Assembly (NCBI RefSeq): GCF_015711645.1
Contig: NZ_JABTEX010000003.1
Coordinates: forward strand, 930,001-994,000
Reading direction: 5' to 3'
Length of the DNA stretch: 64,000 bases
Source: Planomonospora sp. ID82291
GTDB taxonomy: Bacteria; Actinomycetota; Actinomycetes; Streptosporangiales; Streptosporangiaceae
Shown here: positions 52,064 to 61,623 of the stretch, in pieces
Layout: each line of letters begins with the position of its first letter
Numbering within the stretch: the stretch's first letter is position 1
Position numbers and translations under genes: made by a program
The notes under the pieces: model-generated
Told to the model about the DNA's origin: nothing
The model's database searches: none
The model's input: only the letters and a program-made list of their open reading frames with translations

Positions 52064-52248
52064 TACCGTGTGACACCTTTCTCGGAGAATCAATGCTTCG
52101 GGCCGTCTTCGGATGATATCCCGCTGCGGAAAGCCCTTGACCGCGGGCCGCCACGGCGTCGGCCCCTGCCCCTGACAGACCCGGGCGAACCAACCGGTGC
52201 GATCCCGGCCAGGATCGCACCGCGGCCGGAACCGGCGAGGAGGCCATC

Positions 52249-52908
52249 ATGATCGAGGTTGTGCTCCAGGACCTCGTGTCGACCGCGTACGGCGCCTGCA
52301 CGCCGGAGGACGGGTGCCCCCGCGCCGAGATCGAGGCGGCCGAGGAGCGCCTGGGGTTCGCGCTGCCCGACGCCCTGCGCGACTACTACGCCGTGGCGGG
52401 CCGGCACCCGGAGCTGACGGGGACCGCCGGTCGTGAGCACACCCTCTGGCTGAGCGCCCCCGGACGGCTGGACGTCGAGGCCGGGTCGCTGATCTTCTGC
52501 GGGGAGAACCGGTGGCCCGCCCAGTGGAGCGTGTCCCCGGGCGACCACGGCTGGCCCGATCCCCGGGTCCTCGGTCGCTCCGGTCCGGGCGAGCGGTGGT
52601 ACAGCGAGTTCAGAAGGCTCTCGGCCTTCCTGGTCAACCTCGCCTGCCGGCAGGCGGTGCGGTCGCTGCCGCACCAGGCCGCCTGCCGGCTCCGCAAGGG
52701 GGACCTGGAGGTCGTCGAGGCGCTGCTCGGCTACGTCGGCTCCCGCGACGTCTGCAAGGGCGGCGGCTGGCTGAGCTTCGCCGACCGGTCGGACCGGGTG
52801 CTGGCCGACTACTGCCGCAACACCTCGACACTGCGCGTCGGGACGGCGGTGCCGGGCGCGCTCGACTCCTTCCGCGAGCGCTCAGGCCTGCGCCTCGGCC
52901 CTGTCTGA
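52249..52908 (+). CDS. SUKH/SMI1-KNR4 family protein
   Basis: This 219-aa protein starts at an ATG with GGAGG upstream. It has the SUKH signature (AAEERLGFALPDALRDYYAVAG) and the following FCGENRWPAQWSVSPGDHG, and a longer C-terminal helical part. SUKH proteins are often immunity proteins for polymorphic toxins. No toxin gene is adjacent, so here it may be an orphan immunity or a regulatory protein. Confidence 0.75.
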   Translation: MIEVVLQDLVSTAYGACTPEDGCPRAEIEAAEERLGFALPDALRDYYAVAGRHPELTGTAGREHTLWLSAPGRLDVEAGSLIFCGENRWPAQWSVSPGDHGWPDPRVLGRSGPGERWYSEFRRLSAFLVNLACRQAVRSLPHQAACRLRKGDLEVVEALLGYVGSRDVCKGGGWLSFADRSDRVLADYCRNTSTLRVGTAVPGALDSFRERSGLRLGPV

Positions 52909-53002
52909 GGAGGTCCGTCGCAAGGGATCCGGCGGAGCCCTTCCCCGGATCCCACTCCCCGATCACCCCGGACCGCCTCCGGAGCCGCCCGGCCGCCTCG
53001 CG

Positions 53003-53089
53003 TCCCGGGACGGCCGCGTGACCGATGCGGATCCCGGGACGGCCGCGTGACCGACGCGGATCCCGGGACGGCCGTGTGACCGATGCGGA
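53003..53089. repeat. Three 29-bp tandem repeats upstream of serine hydrolase
   Basis: Units at 53003, 53032 and 53061 (TCCCGGGACGGCCGCGTGAC then CGATGCGGA) differ by one or two bases. They are contiguous without spacers, so they are not a CRISPR. They sit in the 265-nt gap after the SUKH gene, about 85 nt before the hydrolase start. Confidence 0.9.
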
Positions 53090-53174
53090 TCCTGCTCGAA
53101 TCGGCCGAACGGCCGAGGAGCCCGCCGCCGTCCGGCCGATTCCGGGCGGCCGGCCCTCCGGCCATGATCGGGAC

Positions 53175-54284
53175 ATGTCGATCCGCACCGTGCTGGCCGC
53201 CGCCTGCGCCGGCTCCGCCGTACTGACCGCCCTCGTCGCCCTCCCGGCCGCCGCCTCCACCTCATCGCCCCCGTGCTCCGCCGTACGCGCCCGGTTGCAG
53301 CACGAGCTGGACGCCGCCGTCGGGCAGCAGGCCGCACCCGGCTTCGCCGCCTCGGTCACCAGTCCCCGCTGCGGCACCTGGCGGTTGGCCGCCGGCACGG
53401 CCAGGCGGGAGACCGGCGCGCGGATGCGCGGGGACGAGCGCTTCCGCATCGGCAGCGTCAGCAAGACCTTCACCGCGGTCGTGGTGCTCCAGCTCGCCGC
53501 GGAGGGCAGGCTCGACCTCGACGCGCCCCTCACCGACTACCTGCCCCGGTTCGAGCTGGAGCCGGAGATCACCCTGCGCAGGGTGCTCCGCCACGACAGC
53601 CGCCTGGGCGACTACGCCGAGACCATCGACCAGCTCGCGCTGCGCTTCACCACCGTCGAGCCGGAGAAGCTGGTCGCCGCCGGGCTCGCGATGCCCCGGA
53701 CCGAGGGCTGGGCCTACTCCTCCACCGGCACCGTGCTGGCCGCCCTGGCCGCGGAGGAGGTGACCGGCCAGGACATCGGACGGCTGATCACCCGGCGGAT
53801 CATCAAGCCGCTCAAGCTGACCGGCACCTACTGGCCCGGCACGGCGGTCGACGTGGCGGGCAGGCACGCCGACGGCTACGTCCTCGACGAGGGCGCCTAC
53901 CACAACGCCACCCGCTTCACCCCCTCCATCGGCCACGCGGCGGGCGCCCTCATCTCCACCCCGCAGGACCTCGACCGCTTCTACGGCGCCCTGCTCGGCG
54001 GCAGACTGCTCCCGGCCGGGCGGCTGGCCGAGATGCGCGCCACGATCCCGGCCGACCCCGAGCGGATGTGGCCGGGCGCGCAGGCGGGGCTCGGCCTGTT
54101 CCGCACCGCGCTGCCCTGCGGCGGCGACTGGTGGGGCCACGGCGGCGGCTTCGTCGGCTACCGCACCCTGGCGGGCGCCACCGACGACGGCCGCCGCGTC
54201 GCCCTGGCCGCCAACCAGCATCCGGGCGACGCCAAGACCGTCCAACTGGAGGTGCTGCCCCGGCTGCTGTGCGCCTTGAAGTAG
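53175..54284 (+). CDS. Secreted serine hydrolase (beta-lactamase/DD-peptidase fold)
   Basis: This 369-aa protein has a signal peptide (MSIRTVLAAACAGSAVLTAL then VALPAAAS) and two Cys in the N-terminal mature part (PPCSAV; SPRCGTW). Active-site motifs are SVSK (Ser-x-x-Lys), YSSTG in place of YxN, and HGGG in place of KTG, typical of class C/esterase-like D-Ala-D-Ala carboxypeptidases. It is exported and may act on cell-wall peptides or esters. The ATG is preceded by ATCGGGAC, a weak ribosome site. Confidence 0.85.
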   Translation: MSIRTVLAAACAGSAVLTALVALPAAASTSSPPCSAVRARLQHELDAAVGQQAAPGFAASVTSPRCGTWRLAAGTARRETGARMRGDERFRIGSVSKTFTAVVVLQLAAEGRLDLDAPLTDYLPRFELEPEITLRRVLRHDSRLGDYAETIDQLALRFTTVEPEKLVAAGLAMPRTEGWAYSSTGTVLAALAAEEVTGQDIGRLITRRIIKPLKLTGTYWPGTAVDVAGRHADGYVLDEGAYHNATRFTPSIGHAAGALISTPQDLDRFYGALLGGRLLPAGRLAEMRATIPADPERMWPGAQAGLGLFRTALPCGGDWWGHGGGFVGYRTLAGATDDGRRVALAANQHPGDAKTVQLEVLPRLLCALK

Positions 54285-54318
54285 GCCCTGCGCGCCCGGG
54301 GCCGGAAACCGTCCGGCG

Positions 54319-54352
54319 CCTCCGGCGGGGCGGTCGCCCGCTCCGCCGGAGG
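54319..54352. terminator. Imperfect GC hairpin between convergent genes
   Basis: Left arm 54319-54333 and right arm 54337-54352 pair with one mismatch and a short loop. It lies between the convergent stops at 54284 and 54435. Confidence 0.4.
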
Positions 54353-54434
54353 TCTCGGTCCGGTGACCGCACTCATCCCGGCTCTCCCGGCCGCGACGAG
54401 CACCGGGAAACGAGCAGACGGGGCCCGGGGCGGT

Positions 54435-54965
54435 TCAGAGGAGCGGGTTCAGGGACAGCGTGTAGTGGATCTCCTCCACGGGCGGGAAGGGCTCGGGCAG
54501 GGACTTGGTGCGACCGGACGGGACGAAGCCGAAGCACTCGTAGAAACGCCGGGCCCGGGTGTTTCCCGACGCGACCCACAGCCCGGCCTCCTCATGCCCG
54601 TCGGCGCGGAGCCGTTCCACGGCCGCCGTCAGGAGCGCGCGGCCGAGGCCGCCGGACTGCGACTCGGGCAGCACGTAGAGGGCGAACACCTCTCCGCCGC
54701 CGATCTCCTCATCGTGGCAGCGTCCGAAGTTGGCGAACCCGGCGACCCCGCCTCCGGCCTCGCCGACCAGAAGCGGGACCCGCCCTTCGTCCAGGGCGGC
54801 GGCGAGCCCCGCCTCCATGCCCGAGACCGCATCCGGCTCGACCGCGAGCGCGTCCAGGTAGTCGTCGGGCATGATCCCGCGGTAGGCGCTCTTCCAGGTG
54901 GTCACACGCACGTGCTCCACGGCTCCGACATCTCCGGGCGCTCCCGGACGGACTTCATACGTCAT
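54435..54965 (-). CDS. GNAT-family N-acetyltransferase
   Basis: This 176-aa protein has the acetyl-CoA fold of the PhnO/RimI type: FALYVLPESQSGGLGRALL (P-loop-like), then GLWVASGNTRARRFYECFGF (tyrosine and C-terminal strand). ATG 54965 is chosen because the upstream open frame lacks a ribosome site. The acceptor is unknown. It is convergent to the serine hydrolase across an imperfect hairpin (54319-54352). Confidence 0.85.
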   Translation of the reverse strand: MTYEVRPGAPGDVGAVEHVRVTTWKSAYRGIMPDDYLDALAVEPDAVSGMEAGLAAALDEGRVPLLVGEAGGGVAGFANFGRCHDEEIGGGEVFALYVLPESQSGGLGRALLTAAVERLRADGHEEAGLWVASGNTRARRFYECFGFVPSGRTKSLPEPFPPVEEIHYTLSLNPLL

Positions 54966-55134
54966 GCGGACATGATGCCCGCCCGCCGGTTCACGATCAT
55001 CCGGATATCGGAGCCGGAGCCTCGGGACGCAGCCCGGCCGCGGTGCCGGTGCGGATGGGGCGGGGAGGCCGGCCTGCGAGCGGTGATCACCCGGTCGTAG
55101 GCTGGGACCGGTTGCCAAGATCGGGAGGGGTCGC

Positions 55135-56109
55135 ATGGAATACGTACGCCTGGGAGCGACCGGGTTGAAGGTCTCCAGGGTCTGCCTGGGCATGATGAGC
55201 TACGGCGATCCCGCCCGGTGGGGCGGGTGGGTGCTGGACGAGACCGCCGCCGAGCCGATCGTGCGGCGGGCCGTCGAGGCCGGCGTGACGTTCTTCGACA
55301 CCGCCGACGTCTACTCCCGGGGCGCCAGCGAGGAGGTCACCGGCCGACTGCTGGCGCGGCTGTTCCCCCGCCGCGACGACTACGTCCTGGCCACCAAGGT
55401 CTTCTTCCCCGTGGGCGAGGGGGCCAACGACCGCGGCCTGTCGCGCAAGCACGTCCACGCCGCCATCGACGACTCCCTGCGCCGCCTGGGCACCGACCAC
55501 GTCGACCTCTACCAGATCCACCGCTGGGACGACGAGACGCCCATCGAGGAGACCATGCAGGCCCTGCACGAGGTCGTGCAGGCGGGCAAGGCCCGCTACC
55601 TGGGCGCCTCCAGCATGGCCGCCTGGCAGTTCGCCAAGGCCCAGCACGTCGCCGAGGCCAACGGCTGGACAAAATTCGCATCAATGCAGAATCACTACAA
55701 TCTTCTCTATCGTGAGGAGGAGCGGGAGATGATCCCGCTCTGCGCCGACCAGGGCGTGGGGGTCATCCCGTGGAGCCCGCTGGCCCGCGGCCTGCTCGCC
55801 CGCGCGGGTTCCGCGGAGAGCACCGTGCGCGCCGGGAGCGACCCGCGCATCGACGCCCTCTACACCGACGAGGAGGACAACCGGCCGATCCTCGACCGGG
55901 TCGCCCGGGTCGCCCGGGAGCGGGAGGTCCCCGCGGCGCAGGTGGCGCTTGCCTGGCTGCTCCACCAGCCCGCGGTGACCGCCCCGATCGTCGGCGCGAC
56001 CAAGGACCGGCACGTGGACGACGCCGTCGCCGCGGTGGACCTGGCGCTGACCGACGAGGAGACCGCCTTCCTCGCCGAGCCGTACCGCCCCCGGCGCGTC
56101 GCCCTCTGA
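55135..56109 (+). CDS. Aldo/keto reductase
   Basis: This 324-aa NADPH oxidoreductase has the AKR tetrad: Asp/Tyr in [15 protein letters not shown], Lys in VLATKVFF and His in [11 protein letters not shown]. The C-terminal region has the usual cofactor-binding [25 protein letters not shown] ribosome site precedes the ATG. Its substrate is unknown; the class resembles YghZ-type glyceraldehyde reductases. Codon use dips toward AT around 55675-55710 ([13 protein letters not shown]), where the wobble bases differ from the rest. Confidence 0.9.
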   Translation: MEYVRLGATGLKVSRVCLGMMSYGDPARWGGWVLDETAAEPIVRRAVEAGVTFFDTADVYSRGASEEVTGRLLARLFPRRDDYVLATKVFFPVGEGANDRGLSRKHVHAAIDDSLRRLGTDHVDLYQIHRWDDETPIEETMQALHEVVQAGKARYLGASSMAAWQFAKAQHVAEANGWTKFASMQNHYNLLYREEEREMIPLCADQGVGVIPWSPLARGLLARAGSAESTVRAGSDPRIDALYTDEEDNRPILDRVARVAREREVPAAQVALAWLLHQPAVTAPIVGATKDRHVDDAVAAVDLALTDEETAFLAEPYRPRRVAL

Positions 56110-56300
56110 AGGGAAACGTCCTCCCGTGCGCATGTGGCCGCGGGCGTCGGCGGCGGCCGTAGCCGGCCGGCGGCATCGCGGCGTGCGGTCGCGTCGGCGT
56201 CCTGCCGCCACGATCACATGGCGGGCCGAGGCCGGACTGCGTGGCGAACACCGCCGGTTGCGCCCGGTCACCGGCTTTCAGCGTCCGAAGGGGAGCCCTC

Positions 56301-56933
56301 TCAGCCTCCCCGAAGACCCGGTGTGCGATGCCACGCGGCGCGGAGGGCGTGGATCTCTTCGGGAGTGCTCTCGCGGGCGATGTACGGGATGTCGAGGATG
56401 TGACGGCTGCCCGGAAGTTCGGCGCGGACCACGGCCGCGTCCCGGAGGACCTGCGCGTAGACGGAGGCGCCGTCCATGCAGAACACGTCGATGACCACCA
56501 CCCGCCCGTCGAGGGCTCGGCGCAGGTTGCCGGCGTTCAGGTCGATCCCGTCCCACCAGGGCGTCCGGGCCCGGAACTCGGCGTCGATCGCGGCGGCGGC
56601 CTGCCGTACCTCGGCCAGGGCCGCATCGCCGGTGCCGTCCCGCCACCGGCGGGCGACCTCCTCGGCCCGCGCAGCCTCGAGCGGCGCCAGGAATTCCAGC
56701 ACGGCCAGGGTGCCGCCGCCTTCCAGCGGCGTGTCGAAGGCGACGCCCGGCAGGTACGGGTTGCCGGATCTGCGGCGGCACAGCTCCAGGAAGGCCGCGT
56801 AGGCCGGGTCGAACGGGCACACCCTGGCCGCCCACAACCCGTCGGGAGAGCGCAGGCCGATCGCCCAGTCACCGACGCCGCAGGTCGTCCAGCCCGCCAG
56901 CACCAGCTCGGCCGTGGCCTCGCGGTGCGTCAT
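56301..56933 (-). CDS. Small kinase-like (APH/protein-kinase fold) protein
   Basis: This 210-aa protein resembles a shortened protein-kinase/aminoglycoside phosphotransferase fold. WDGIDLNAGNLRRAL looks like the catalytic loop (HxDlxxxN form with His replaced by Ile) and VVVIDVFCMDGA like the DFG-type Asp. An N-terminal lysine in the VAIK position is not clear (WAARVCPFDP). TACCGT (reverse, 56942-56947) ends 8 nt before the ATG, again leaderless-like; ATG 56960 is an alternative. Activity is uncertain. Confidence 0.6.
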   Translation of the reverse strand: MTHREATAELVLAGWTTCGVGDWAIGLRSPDGLWAARVCPFDPAYAAFLELCRRRSGNPYLPGVAFDTPLEGGGTLAVLEFLAPLEAARAEEVARRWRDGTGDAALAEVRQAAAAIDAEFRARTPWWDGIDLNAGNLRRALDGRVVVIDVFCMDGASVYAQVLRDAAVVRAELPGSRHILDIPYIARESTPEEIHALRAAWHRTPGLRGG

Positions 56934-57254
56934 CGAAGGCCACGGTAGATCGGGGAGCATGGGCGCAGCCTACGGGGCCCACCCGTCCGAACGCACGCGG
57001 GTTTCGGCTCGGCCCGGATCAGGCCGCCTCATGTCGCCCGGCCCCCGGCGACTCCCCCCGCCCGCCGTCGGGCTCGCCCCTGGGGCGTCCGGCGCGCGCC
57101 CGAGGCGAGCGGTGGCGGCCCCGGCTGAAGTTTTCCCCCGGAACGCCCCCGGCGCCGTGTCGTGGTGCGCGTTCCCGGTGCGGAGAAGGCCATGGTGGGG
57201 GACCCGGATCGCGGGCACGCGTCCGGACGACCGTTCACCGGAAAGGACCTGACC

Positions 57255-58370
57255 ATGTCCCATCCCGACACCACCGCCGCGGACGCGCAGACGGGCCGCG
57301 GGTGGCCGGACCCCGCCTCGCTGGACGTCGACTCCGAGCGGCTGGACGCGCTGCTGGGCAGGGCGATCGTCGACGCCGGGGCCACGACCTCCGCGGGCCT
57401 CGTCGTGCTGGGCATGCGGCTCGGCCTCTACGAGGCGCTGGCCGGCGGTCCGCTGACGACCGCCGAGCTCGCCGCGCGCACCGGTACGGCCGAGCGCTAC
57501 GTGCGGGAGTGGGCCAGGTCCCAGGCCGCCGGGGGCTATCTCACCCACGACCCGGACGGCGACCGGTACGGCATGGCGGCCGAGCACGCGCTGGCGTTCA
57601 ACCCGCGGGGGCCGCTGAACCTCGCGACGATGTTCCGCTTCGCCGTGCGCGCGCTGACCGGGCTCGACCGGCTGGAGGCGGCCATGCGCAGCGGCGAGGG
57701 CATCGGCTGGCACGAGCAGGACGACGAGCTCGTCGCATCGGTCGCGGACTTCTTCCGGAGCGGGTACGCCGCGCACCTGGTGACCGAGTGGATCCCGGCC
57801 CTGGACGGCGTGCACGAGCGGCTCACCGCGGGCGCCCGGGTGGCCGACGTGGGCTGCGGGTACGGGGTCACCACGATCCTGATGGCCCAGGCCTACCCGG
57901 CGTCGGCGTTCGAGGGCTACGACTACCACGACGTCTCGATCGAGCGGGCGCGCAGGGCCGCCGAGGCCGCGGGCGTCTCCGGCCGGGCGCGGTTCACCGT
58001 CTGCGCGGCCACCGAGATCCCGGCGGGCGGGTACGACCTGGTCTGCACCTTCGACGCCCTGCACGACTACGGCGACCCGGTCGGCGCGGCCCGGCGCATA
58101 CGCGAGGCGCTGGGCGGGGGCGGGACCTGGCTGCTGGTGGAGCCGGCCGCCGGAGACCGGGTCCAGGACAACCTCCACCCGGTGGGGCGCATGTTCTACG
58201 CGGCCTCGACCTACATGTGCGTGCCCAACGCCGTCTCCCAGGGCGGTTCGGCGATGGGCGCGCAGGCGGGCGGGCGGGCGGTGCGCGCGGTGCTGGAGGA
58301 GGCGGGCTTCACCGACGTGCGCCTGGTGGCCTCCACCCCGGTCAACCACGTCTACCAGGTGCGCCCCTGA
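57255..58370 (+). CDS. Class I SAM-dependent methyltransferase
   Basis: This 371-aa protein starts at an ATG with GGAAAGGA upstream. An N-terminal winged-helix-like region (ALAGGPLTTAELAARTGTAE) precedes the SAM domain, with motif I VADVGCGYGVTTILMAQAYP, GYDYHDVSIERARRAAE and LVCTFDALHDYGDP. The layout is that of small-molecule O- or C-methyltransferases, with substrate pockets from the N-domain. Acceptor unknown. It lies upstream of polX with a 97-nt gap. Confidence 0.85.
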   Translation: MSHPDTTAADAQTGRGWPDPASLDVDSERLDALLGRAIVDAGATTSAGLVVLGMRLGLYEALAGGPLTTAELAARTGTAERYVREWARSQAAGGYLTHDPDGDRYGMAAEHALAFNPRGPLNLATMFRFAVRALTGLDRLEAAMRSGEGIGWHEQDDELVASVADFFRSGYAAHLVTEWIPALDGVHERLTAGARVADVGCGYGVTTILMAQAYPASAFEGYDYHDVSIERARRAAEAAGVSGRARFTVCAATEIPAGGYDLVCTFDALHDYGDPVGAARRIREALGGGGTWLLVEPAAGDRVQDNLHPVGRMFYAASTYMCVPNAVSQGGSAMGAQAGGRAVRAVLEEAGFTDVRLVASTPVNHVYQVRP

Positions 58371-58467
58371 CGCGGAGCCGTGCGTCCCGGCCGGGGGACG
58401 GTCCGCCGCCCGCGGGGAACGGCGGCGCGGGCGGGGAATCGTCGGTGCGGTCTCCTAGGGTGGGCGC

Positions 58468-60156
58468 GTGACACGAGCGAATGACGATGTGGCCGCCGCC
58501 CTGGAGGAGTACGCCGAGCTGTTCGCGATGACGGGCGGTGACGCGTTCCGGGTCCGCAGCTACCAGAAGGCCGCCAAGGCCATCGCGGGCTTCCCCGAGG
58601 ACATCGCGACCGTGGCCGTGCGCAGTGTGCCGGGCGTGGGCGAGGCGATCGCGAAGAAGGTCGAGGAGTACCTCGGCCGGGGCGGGTTCCGGCAGCTCGA
58701 CGAGTTGCGGAGCCGGGTCCCCGAGGGGGTGCGCCGGCTGACCCGGGTGCCCTCGCTCGGGCCGAAGAAGGCGGTCTTCCTCTACCAGGAGCTCGGCGTC
58801 GACTCCCCCGAGGCGCTGGCCGAGGCGATCAGGGCGGGGCGGCTCAAGGGGGTGAAGGGGTTCGGTCCCACGACCGAGGCGAACCTCCTGCGGGGCGTCG
58901 AGCAGCTCGCGCGGACCGGCGCGCGGGTGCACGTCGGTGTGGCCATGGAGCTGGCCGAGCGGGTCGTCGCCTCGCTGCGGGACGGGGCCGAGCGCATCGC
59001 CTGCGCCGGGTCGCTGCGCCGGATGCGCGACACCGCCGGCGACGTCGACGTGCTGGCCGTCGCGCCCGAGTCGCTGATGGCCGACTTCACGGCCAAGCCG
59101 TACGTCGCGGAGGTCATCGCCTCGGGTGCGAAGAAGACCTCGATCCGCACCCACCAGGGCGTGCAGGTGGACCTGCGGCTGATCCCGGCCGGGTCGTGGG
59201 GCGCCGGCCTGCTGTACTTCACGGGGTCGCAGGCGCACAACGTGCGCCTGCGGGAGATCGCCGTGAAGAAGGGCTGGAAGCTCTCCGAGTACGGCCTCTT
59301 CGACGGCGACCGGGTGATCGCGGCGGCCGAGGAGGAGGACGTCTACCGGGCGCTCGGCATGGAGTGGATCCCGCCGGCGCTGCGCGAGGACGGCGGGGAG
59401 ATCGCCGCCGCGCTGGAGGGCGGGCTGCCGCGGCTGGTCACCCTGGAGGATCTCCGGGGCGATCTGCACACCCACACCGACCTGACCGACGGCATCGCCT
59501 CGCTGGAGGACATGGCGGCCGCCGCCGCGGCGCGCGGCCACTCCTACTACGCGGTCACCGACCACGCTCCGGACCTGGCCATGCACCGGATGACGCTGGA
59601 CAAGGCGCTGGCGCAGCGCGAGCGGATCACCCGCCTTCAGGGTAGGTATCCGGACATGCGGCTCCTGCACGGCACCGAGCTGAACATCGGCCCGGACGGC
59701 TCGGTCGACTGGCCGGCCGAGATCCTGGCGGGCTTCGACGTGTGCGTGGCGAGCGTGCACTCGCACTTCGGGCAGTCCCGCGAGGAGATGACCCGGCGGC
59801 TGGTCGCCGCGTGCGAGAACCCGCACGTCCACGTCATCGGCCATCCCACGACCCGGCTGATCGGCCGGAGGGAGCCGGTGGACGCCGACTGGGACGAGGT
59901 CTTCCGCGCCGCCGCCCGCACCGGCACCGCGATGGAGATCGACTCCATGCCCGACCGCTCCGACCTGCCCGCCGACCTGGTGCGGCGGGCGCGCCACCAC
60001 GGCGTGGTCTTCTCCGTCGACAGCGACGCCCACGCGGTGCCCCACCTGGCGGGCCAGCGCTTCGGCGTCGGCATCGCCCAGCGCGCCTGGCTGACGCCCG
60101 AGGACGTGGTCAACGCCTGGCCGCTGGAGCGGCTGCTGGCCTTCCTGGGCCGCTGA
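58468..60156 (+). CDS. polX: Family X DNA polymerase with PHP exonuclease domain
   Basis: This 562-aa repair polymerase has an N-terminal helix-hairpin-helix region (VRSVPGVGEAIAKKVEEYL; FGPTTEANLLRGVEQL), a nucleotidyltransferase domain with catalytic GSLRRMRDTAGDVDVLAVAP and VQVDLRLIPAGSW, and a PHP domain with metal ligands in DLHTHTDLTDGIASLEDM, YYAVTDHAPDL, ELNIGPDG and FSVDSDAHAVPH. PHP gives 3'-5' exonuclease activity. TAGGGT (58456-58461) ends 6 nt before the GTG, so it is leaderless. Confidence 0.95.
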   Translation: MTRANDDVAAALEEYAELFAMTGGDAFRVRSYQKAAKAIAGFPEDIATVAVRSVPGVGEAIAKKVEEYLGRGGFRQLDELRSRVPEGVRRLTRVPSLGPKKAVFLYQELGVDSPEALAEAIRAGRLKGVKGFGPTTEANLLRGVEQLARTGARVHVGVAMELAERVVASLRDGAERIACAGSLRRMRDTAGDVDVLAVAPESLMADFTAKPYVAEVIASGAKKTSIRTHQGVQVDLRLIPAGSWGAGLLYFTGSQAHNVRLREIAVKKGWKLSEYGLFDGDRVIAAAEEEDVYRALGMEWIPPALREDGGEIAAALEGGLPRLVTLEDLRGDLHTHTDLTDGIASLEDMAAAAAARGHSYYAVTDHAPDLAMHRMTLDKALAQRERITRLQGRYPDMRLLHGTELNIGPDGSVDWPAEILAGFDVCVASVHSHFGQSREEMTRRLVAACENPHVHVIGHPTTRLIGRREPVDADWDEVFRAAARTGTAMEIDSMPDRSDLPADLVRRARHHGVVFSVDSDAHAVPHLAGQRFGVGIAQRAWLTPEDVVNAWPLERLLAFLGR

Positions 60157-60194
60157 GGATCCGCGGATCCGCACCCCCCCGCAGGATTACATGC

Positions 60195-60209
60195 TTTCCT
60201 AGTAGGAAA
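60195..60209. promoter_or_regulatory. Perfect 7-bp dyad TTTCCTA-G-TAGGAAA
   Basis: This 15-bp palindrome lies 26 nt before the ATG of the molybdo-oxidoreductase gene, in the only AT-rich bit of the gap. It may be an operator. It shares TTTCCT...AGGAAA outer arms with the dyad at 38012. Confidence 0.5.
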
Positions 60210-60235
60210 TAGCTGCAATGAGGGGATGGTGCCGC

Positions 60236-61381
60236 ATGCCGCACGAGACCGCCGCAGGGCCGACCGCCGGACCCGCTACCGGACCCGCAGGGCCGACCGC
60301 CGGACCCATCGTCAAGCCGCTGCCGCCGGAGCTGTTCGACGTGCACGGCCCCTGCGCCGAGATGCGCTGGGAGGCCATGCGCGGCGCCGGACACCGGGTG
60401 CCGACCGACCGGTTCTTCGTGCGCAACCACACCCGCACCCCGGTGATCGACGCGGCGGCCTGGCGGCTGGAGCTGCACGGCTCGGGCCTGCGCGCGCCGC
60501 GGAGCCTCGGCTACCGGGAACTGCTCGCCCTGCCCTCGGTGACCCGGGACGTACTGATCGAGTGCGCGGGCAACGGCCGGCGGTTCTTCGCCGACCAGCA
60601 GCACCAGGAGGTCTCCGGCACCCCGTGGCGGCTCGGCGCCGCCGGGGTGGCCCGCTGGCGCGGGGTGCCGCTGGCCGCGGTGCTGGAGCTCGCCGGGATC
60701 ACCCCCGAGGCCGTCGACGTGATGCCCCGGGGGCTCGATCCCCGCTACGTGGCCGACGGCGTCGACCACGGCCGGGTGCGGCGGCCGATCCCGGTCGCCA
60801 AGGCCCTCGACGACGTCATCCTGGCCTACGCGATGAACGGCGGGCCGCTCCCGCCCGACCACGGGCACCCGGTCCGGCTGGTCGTGCCGTCGTGGATCGG
60901 GCTGGCCTCGATCAAGTGGGTGGGCGACATCGAGGTCTCCGCCGAGCCGCTCTCCTCACCCTGGACCACGGAGTTCTACCGGATGTCCGGCGGGGACCAT
61001 CCGCCGCAGGGCGGTCCCCCGCTGACCGTCCACGGCGTCAAGAGCGTCTTCGAACTGCCCTGGGACGCCGTCCTGGCCGCCGGGCGCCCGCACGTGCTGC
61101 ACGGCCGCTCCTGGTCCGGCCGCGGCCGGATCACCTCGGTCGAGGTGAGCGCCGACGGCGGCGCCACCTGGCGGCCGGCCCTGCTGCACGGTGCGCGCGC
61201 CGCCTGCGCCTGGACCCGCTGGCACATCACCTGGACCCCTCCGGCCGACGGCCCGCACACCCTCATGGCCCGCGCGACCGACGCGACCGGCGCGACCCAA
61301 CCGATGGAAAGCCCTTACAACGAATTGGGATATCTCTTTAACGCGGTTGTGCGCCGTCCGGTGCGGGTCATAAACGTCTAG
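60236..61381 (+). CDS. Sulfite-oxidase-like molybdopterin oxidoreductase
   Basis: This 381-aa protein has the Moco-ligating Cys in VLIECAGNGRRFFADQQ, the pterin-binding region around YVADGVDHGRVRRPIPVAKA and a C-terminal dimerisation domain (SVEVSADGGATWRPA). The N-terminus is a low-complexity GPTAGPATGPAGPTAGP stretch without a Tat signal, so it is probably cytosolic. ATG 60236 is preferred over ATG 60218, with GGGGATGG near it. No haem domain is present. The electron acceptor is unknown. Confidence 0.88.
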   Translation: MPHETAAGPTAGPATGPAGPTAGPIVKPLPPELFDVHGPCAEMRWEAMRGAGHRVPTDRFFVRNHTRTPVIDAAAWRLELHGSGLRAPRSLGYRELLALPSVTRDVLIECAGNGRRFFADQQHQEVSGTPWRLGAAGVARWRGVPLAAVLELAGITPEAVDVMPRGLDPRYVADGVDHGRVRRPIPVAKALDDVILAYAMNGGPLPPDHGHPVRLVVPSWIGLASIKWVGDIEVSAEPLSSPWTTEFYRMSGGDHPPQGGPPLTVHGVKSVFELPWDAVLAAGRPHVLHGRSWSGRGRITSVEVSADGGATWRPALLHGARAACAWTRWHITWTPPADGPHTLMARATDATGATQPMESPYNELGYLFNAVVRRPVRVINV

Positions 61382-61509
61382 CGGAACCGCCAGCGGCACG
61401 GAAACATGGCCCCTACGGATAAACCGGCCGCCGCACCCCCATGACCTGCACATGCGTTGATCAGGCAGGACACGTTGCCGAAATCGGCGTTCGCCATTGC
61501 GGATTTCAT
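61378..61509 (-). CDS. Possible 43-aa gene, opposite strand, strong ribosome site
   Basis: A short ORF begins MKSAMANADFGNVSCLINAC, preceded by GGAGGAG with an ideal 8-nt gap. It contains three Cys, a Gly/Ala-rich middle and ends in RWRFR. Its stop codon overlaps the tail of the molybdo-oxidoreductase gene. The codons are less GC-rich than the window. No family is recognised and it may be a small secreted or modified peptide or a spurious ORF. It diverges from the WS/DGAT gene. Confidence 0.4.
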   Translation of the reverse strand: MKSAMANADFGNVSCLINACAGHGGAAAGLSVGAMFPCRWRFR

Positions 61510-61623
61510 CTGAAAGACTCCTCCGGTTGCTCCACGGAAACGCAGACGAAACGAACCGGGGTGATGATGACAGAATCTGTTCCGACGGTCCGTTCCCATT
61601 CTTTCCGCCGAGAGGCTCCGCCG

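Noticed and set aside
53003-53089. Possible CRISPR array
   Set aside because: The three 29-bp units are contiguous with no spacers and no cas genes are near.
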